Source of the DNA: Crocinitomicaceae bacterium
GTDB taxonomy: Bacteria > Bacteroidota > Bacteroidia > Flavobacteriales_D > Crocinitomicaceae
Direction: 5' to 3'
DNA length: 63,755 nucleotides
Assembly (NCBI GenBank): GCA_024643555.1
Contig: JAHEMQ010000006.1
Span: 1-63,755 of the forward strand
The notes below the pieces were generated by a model. That model was not told the DNA's origin. It saw only the letters and a program-made list of their open reading frames with translations, and did no database searches. Positions within the stretch are counted from its first letter, which is position 1. Every line of letters begins with the position of its first letter. This document shows positions 61,522 to 63,755 of the stretch, piece by piece. A program made the translations under genes and the position numbers.

Positions 61522-63533
61522 GGACGAATGGTATAAGTTGTTCGACGATTTTTTTGATGCGCTTTTTCTTTTTGTTCGGGAGAACTCATCGCGTTGATTT
61601 CTTTATCTGAAATGATGGCTTGACTGGAACCATATCCTTTGTAGGTCATTTGTTGGGAAGGAATGCCCTGAGCCAACAAGAATTCATACACCGATTTGGC
61701 TCGGTTGGTAGATAAACTCAAGTTTTCTTCCGCATTACCTCTGGAGTCGGTGTGTCCACCAATTTCAATTTTTAAGGTTGGCCGCGCTTTCAAATAATTT
61801 GCAAAGGAGATTAATTCCACTTTCGATTCCGGCCGTAATTTCGCTTGATTTAAGTCGAAAAACACGTTTGAAAGTACGTTTTCTGCTGATGAACCTTCCG
61901 GATTCATCGGGATTTGTAAGTGATAACTTTGCTCGTTTTCTTTCAGCGTCATATTAAAGTTGAGGGAGTAAGGCAAGTATCCCGGGTAAGTCACTTGAAT
62001 GGCGTAATCTGTATTCACAGGTAATGGAACAACGAAAGTACCATCATTCATATCGGCTTTGGATTGAATAACCATTTCTCCGCTGGATAAATTTGTTAAT
62101 TGGAAATTGGCGCCTAGTCCTTTTTGAGTTTTCGCATCAAAAACGAATCCATCAAAATACAGCGTTTTTATGGGCTGATCTTCTTTCGGTAATTCGAAAT
62201 AATAGATGTCCATCAATCCATATCCACCTGGACGATCCGAGGCAAAATAGGCAACTTCTCCTTCGGGAGAAACCATCAATGAATTCTCATCGGAAAGCGT
62301 GTTGATTGGATAGCCTAAATTCTGAGGAAGTCCCCAATTACCTTTTGCATCCATACGAGAAACAAATAAATCTGATCCGCCCATGCCAATGTGTCCGCGC
62401 GAAGCAAAATACAAGGTTTTTCCGTCTGGATGAATCAATACAGATTCTTCATTTTGATTTGAATTAATGTGCGGCGGCAAAGGTTCTGCCAAACTCCATG
62501 TTCCATCTGCCAATAAATGGGAAACATAAATATCCGAGTCTTTTTTACCATCTCTACTGCGCATTCCTCGAATAAAATAAAGTGTTTTACCATCTGCACT
62601 CAAGGATGGTTGTGTTTCCCAATGGGTCGAATTCACCTTTCCTGGTAGATTCGTTGGATTCGTCCACTGATTGCCATTTTTTTGCGTGATGAACAAATCA
62701 CAACTTCCTTTACCTTGACGATTGGCGCCATAATCTACTCCGCTTTCATCTGTGCACGCCACAAAGATCAATCGTTTTCCATCTGCAGAAATAGTAGGAG
62801 CACCTTCATTGTATGGAGTATTTACGTTTTTCGGCATTGGGATGGACTTCGACCAGTCCTCATCTAGGTGATAAGAAATGTAGAAATCCTCTTGTTCGCG
62901 TTTGTTTTCACCTTGATATTCCACGAGTCTTCGGGTAAAAAACAATGTTTTGCCATCCACCGTAATGGTCGGATAGTATTCAGAAAAAGACGTATTAATC
63001 GATGGTCCAATGTTCTTTGGTTCAAAAGGTTTTGGATTTTTCATCGCGAAGAGCGCGAAATTTGCACAATCTTGCATGCGTCGAACCGTACCTAAGTTCT
63101 CTTCTTTTGCATTTGGATTTTTCAAATAAACGGCACAACTTTTTAACGCGCCTTCGTAATCTGCAATGGCCATTTGACACGTTGCCAAGTGATAGGTACT
63201 TGATCCACTAATGCTATGATTTGGTTCAATTTCCAAGGCGCGCTTGTAATGAAAAATCGCTTGTTTGTAGTTGCGTTGTAGTTCATTGAATTCCGCATCT
63301 AAAACATGTGCTTCCCAAAAATTCGAATCTTTTTCCAATGCCTTCCCCAATAATTCGATTCCACTCTTGAAGTCGTAAGCACCCGTCATCGGATCCATTC
63401 CTTCTTTTGGGGCTTTTTCCGCTAATTCAAAATAATGGATGGCTTTTTTATTGGAAGTAGAATAGGGGAATTGTGCGTTTGAGCAACCATAAATGAGCAC
63501 TAGAAAAAAAGAAAGGAGTAGTAGATTTCTCAT
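61518..63533 (-). CDS. PorE-like outer-membrane lipoprotein (TPR, beta-propeller, CRD, OmpA)
   Basis: The 671-aa protein shows, in order, a lipoprotein signal (VLIYGC-S), TPR helices (about 30-150), a PD40/WD40-like propeller (about 175-445; repeated TI(S/T)(A/V)DGKTL and SDIYVS blocks), a carboxypeptidase regulatory domain (about 460-545) and an OmpA C-terminal domain (about 550-671; GGHTDSRGNAEENLSLSTNRA). This order and length resemble PorE (PG1058) of Porphyromonas gingivalis, a peptidoglycan-anchored T9SS component. Bacteroidota have paralogues with the same layout, so the assignment is probable only. The start abuts the queE stop (TAAATG). Confidence 0.85.
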   Translation of the reverse strand: MRNLLLLSFFLVLIYGCSNAQFPYSTSNKKAIHYFELAEKAPKEGMDPMTGAYDFKSGIELLGKALEKDSNFWEAHVLDAEFNELQRNYKQAIFHYKRALEIEPNHSISGSSTYHLATCQMAIADYEGALKSCAVYLKNPNAKEENLGTVRRMQDCANFALFAMKNPKPFEPKNIGPSINTSFSEYYPTITVDGKTLFFTRRLVEYQGENKREQEDFYISYHLDEDWSKSIPMPKNVNTPYNEGAPTISADGKRLIFVACTDESGVDYGANRQGKGSCDLFITQKNGNQWTNPTNLPGKVNSTHWETQPSLSADGKTLYFIRGMRSRDGKKDSDIYVSHLLADGTWSLAEPLPPHINSNQNEESVLIHPDGKTLYFASRGHIGMGGSDLFVSRMDAKGNWGLPQNLGYPINTLSDENSLMVSPEGEVAYFASDRPGGYGLMDIYYFELPKEDQPIKTLYFDGFVFDAKTQKGLGANFQLTNLSSGEMVIQSKADMNDGTFVVPLPVNTDYAIQVTYPGYLPYSLNFNMTLKENEQSYHLQIPMNPEGSSAENVLSNVFFDLNQAKLRPESKVELISFANYLKARPTLKIEIGGHTDSRGNAEENLSLSTNRAKSVYEFLLAQGIPSQQMTYKGYGSSQAIISDKEINAMSSPEQKEKAHQKNRRTTYTIRP

Positions 63534-63755
63534 TTAGGGAATGTTCATGTATTTGTGCGTTTGTAACGAAATCTGCCACTTTTGGTTACCTTTTACGTAA
63601 TCGATGATCAGGGGGAGGATTTTATCACTTTTTCCCCATTCAGGTTGCAAATACAACTGACAGGATTTGGTCACTTTTTTAGCGTGTTCTTCCGCCCAAG
63701 TAAAGTCAGATGGATGATTGATCACGATCTTTAGTTCCTGAGCTTTTTCATATGC
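63534..63755 (-). CDS. queE: 7-carboxy-7-deazaguanine synthase, C-terminal part (cut by window edge)
   Basis: Only the last ~73 residues are present and the reading frame runs off the right edge, so the gene continues beyond the window. The segment ends in ISLQTHKYMNIP and contains DFTWAEEHAKKV and LYLQPEW, characteristic of the QueE radical-SAM enzyme C-terminus (queuosine precursor synthesis). It overlaps no other gene; its stop is immediately followed by the PorE-like start, suggesting one operon. Confidence 0.85.
   Translation of the reverse strand, partial: AYEKAQELKIVINHPSDFTWAEEHAKKVTKSCQLYLQPEWGKSDKILPLIIDYVKGNQKWQISLQTHKYMNIP

Overview
This AT-rich window reads as chromosomal DNA of a Bacteroidota member, most likely of Flavobacteriales. 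Three secreted proteins carry C-terminal type IX secretion (T9SS) sorting domains. One outer-membrane lipoprotein has the PorE domain order. Promoters fit the Bacteroidota TTTG / TAnnTTTG pattern. Other lineage markers are DUF4159, DUF4924, DUF4956 and DUF983 proteins, a CarB without its allosteric domain and a DnaG with a degenerate zinc motif. A Fluviicola/Crocinitomix-like host is my guess only. I see no insertion sequence, prophage, CRISPR array or rRNA.

Layout. 1-2.1 kb is a small accessory-looking patch: a duplicated-domain secreted protein and a two-gene unit whose second product resembles RelE/ParE toxins. 2.1-6.6 kb holds a lipoprotein, a CotH-domain T9SS cargo and a second T9SS cargo. 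6.6-9.7 kb encodes a phosphodiesterase/TPR protein beside a sulfotransferase. 9.7-10.8 kb is a DUF983-Crp operon, divergent from dnaK. 12.9-21.2 kb has a hydrolase, carB, and the operon polyprenyl synthase-MORN lipoprotein-dnaG-mscS. 21.2-31.1 kb has pdxJ; CBS protein-nadK-two PPIases; ribD-EamA-DUF4159-T9SS cargo; and mscS-thioesterase-DUF1295. 31.1-42.8 kb has a lipid kinase operon ending in a tiny membrane protein, two tRNA-Glu genes with rpsT, a porin, sucD, an FKBP/methyltransferase/PRiA4/cca run, an RRM protein, a SiaC-like protein, an OmpH-like lipoprotein and DUF4924. 42.8-52.7 kb is one tightly packed 11-gene minus-strand run: VTC-DUF4956-lpxK-PNP-gatB-tlpA-tlpA-lpxH-tsaE-ald-HSDR_N. 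52.8-60 kb is plus strand: purT-M61 peptidase-BNR protein-ung-hemE-OmpA. 60-63.7 kb is queE (partial)-PorE-like-ubiA-maf on the minus strand.

How the genes work together. Most genes are housekeeping: nucleotide, cofactor, lipid A, tRNA and envelope biogenesis, packed in overlapping operons. Several convergent pairs end with no intergenic space at all. A recurrent feature is a TAnnTTTG box only 3-6 nt from the start codon, suggesting leaderless or near-leaderless mRNAs. The most unusual protein architectures are the phosphodiesterase-TPR protein with a putative degenerate sulfotransferase tail, the cyclophilin-FKBP fusion with a His-rich tail, and the possible toxin-antitoxin unit.
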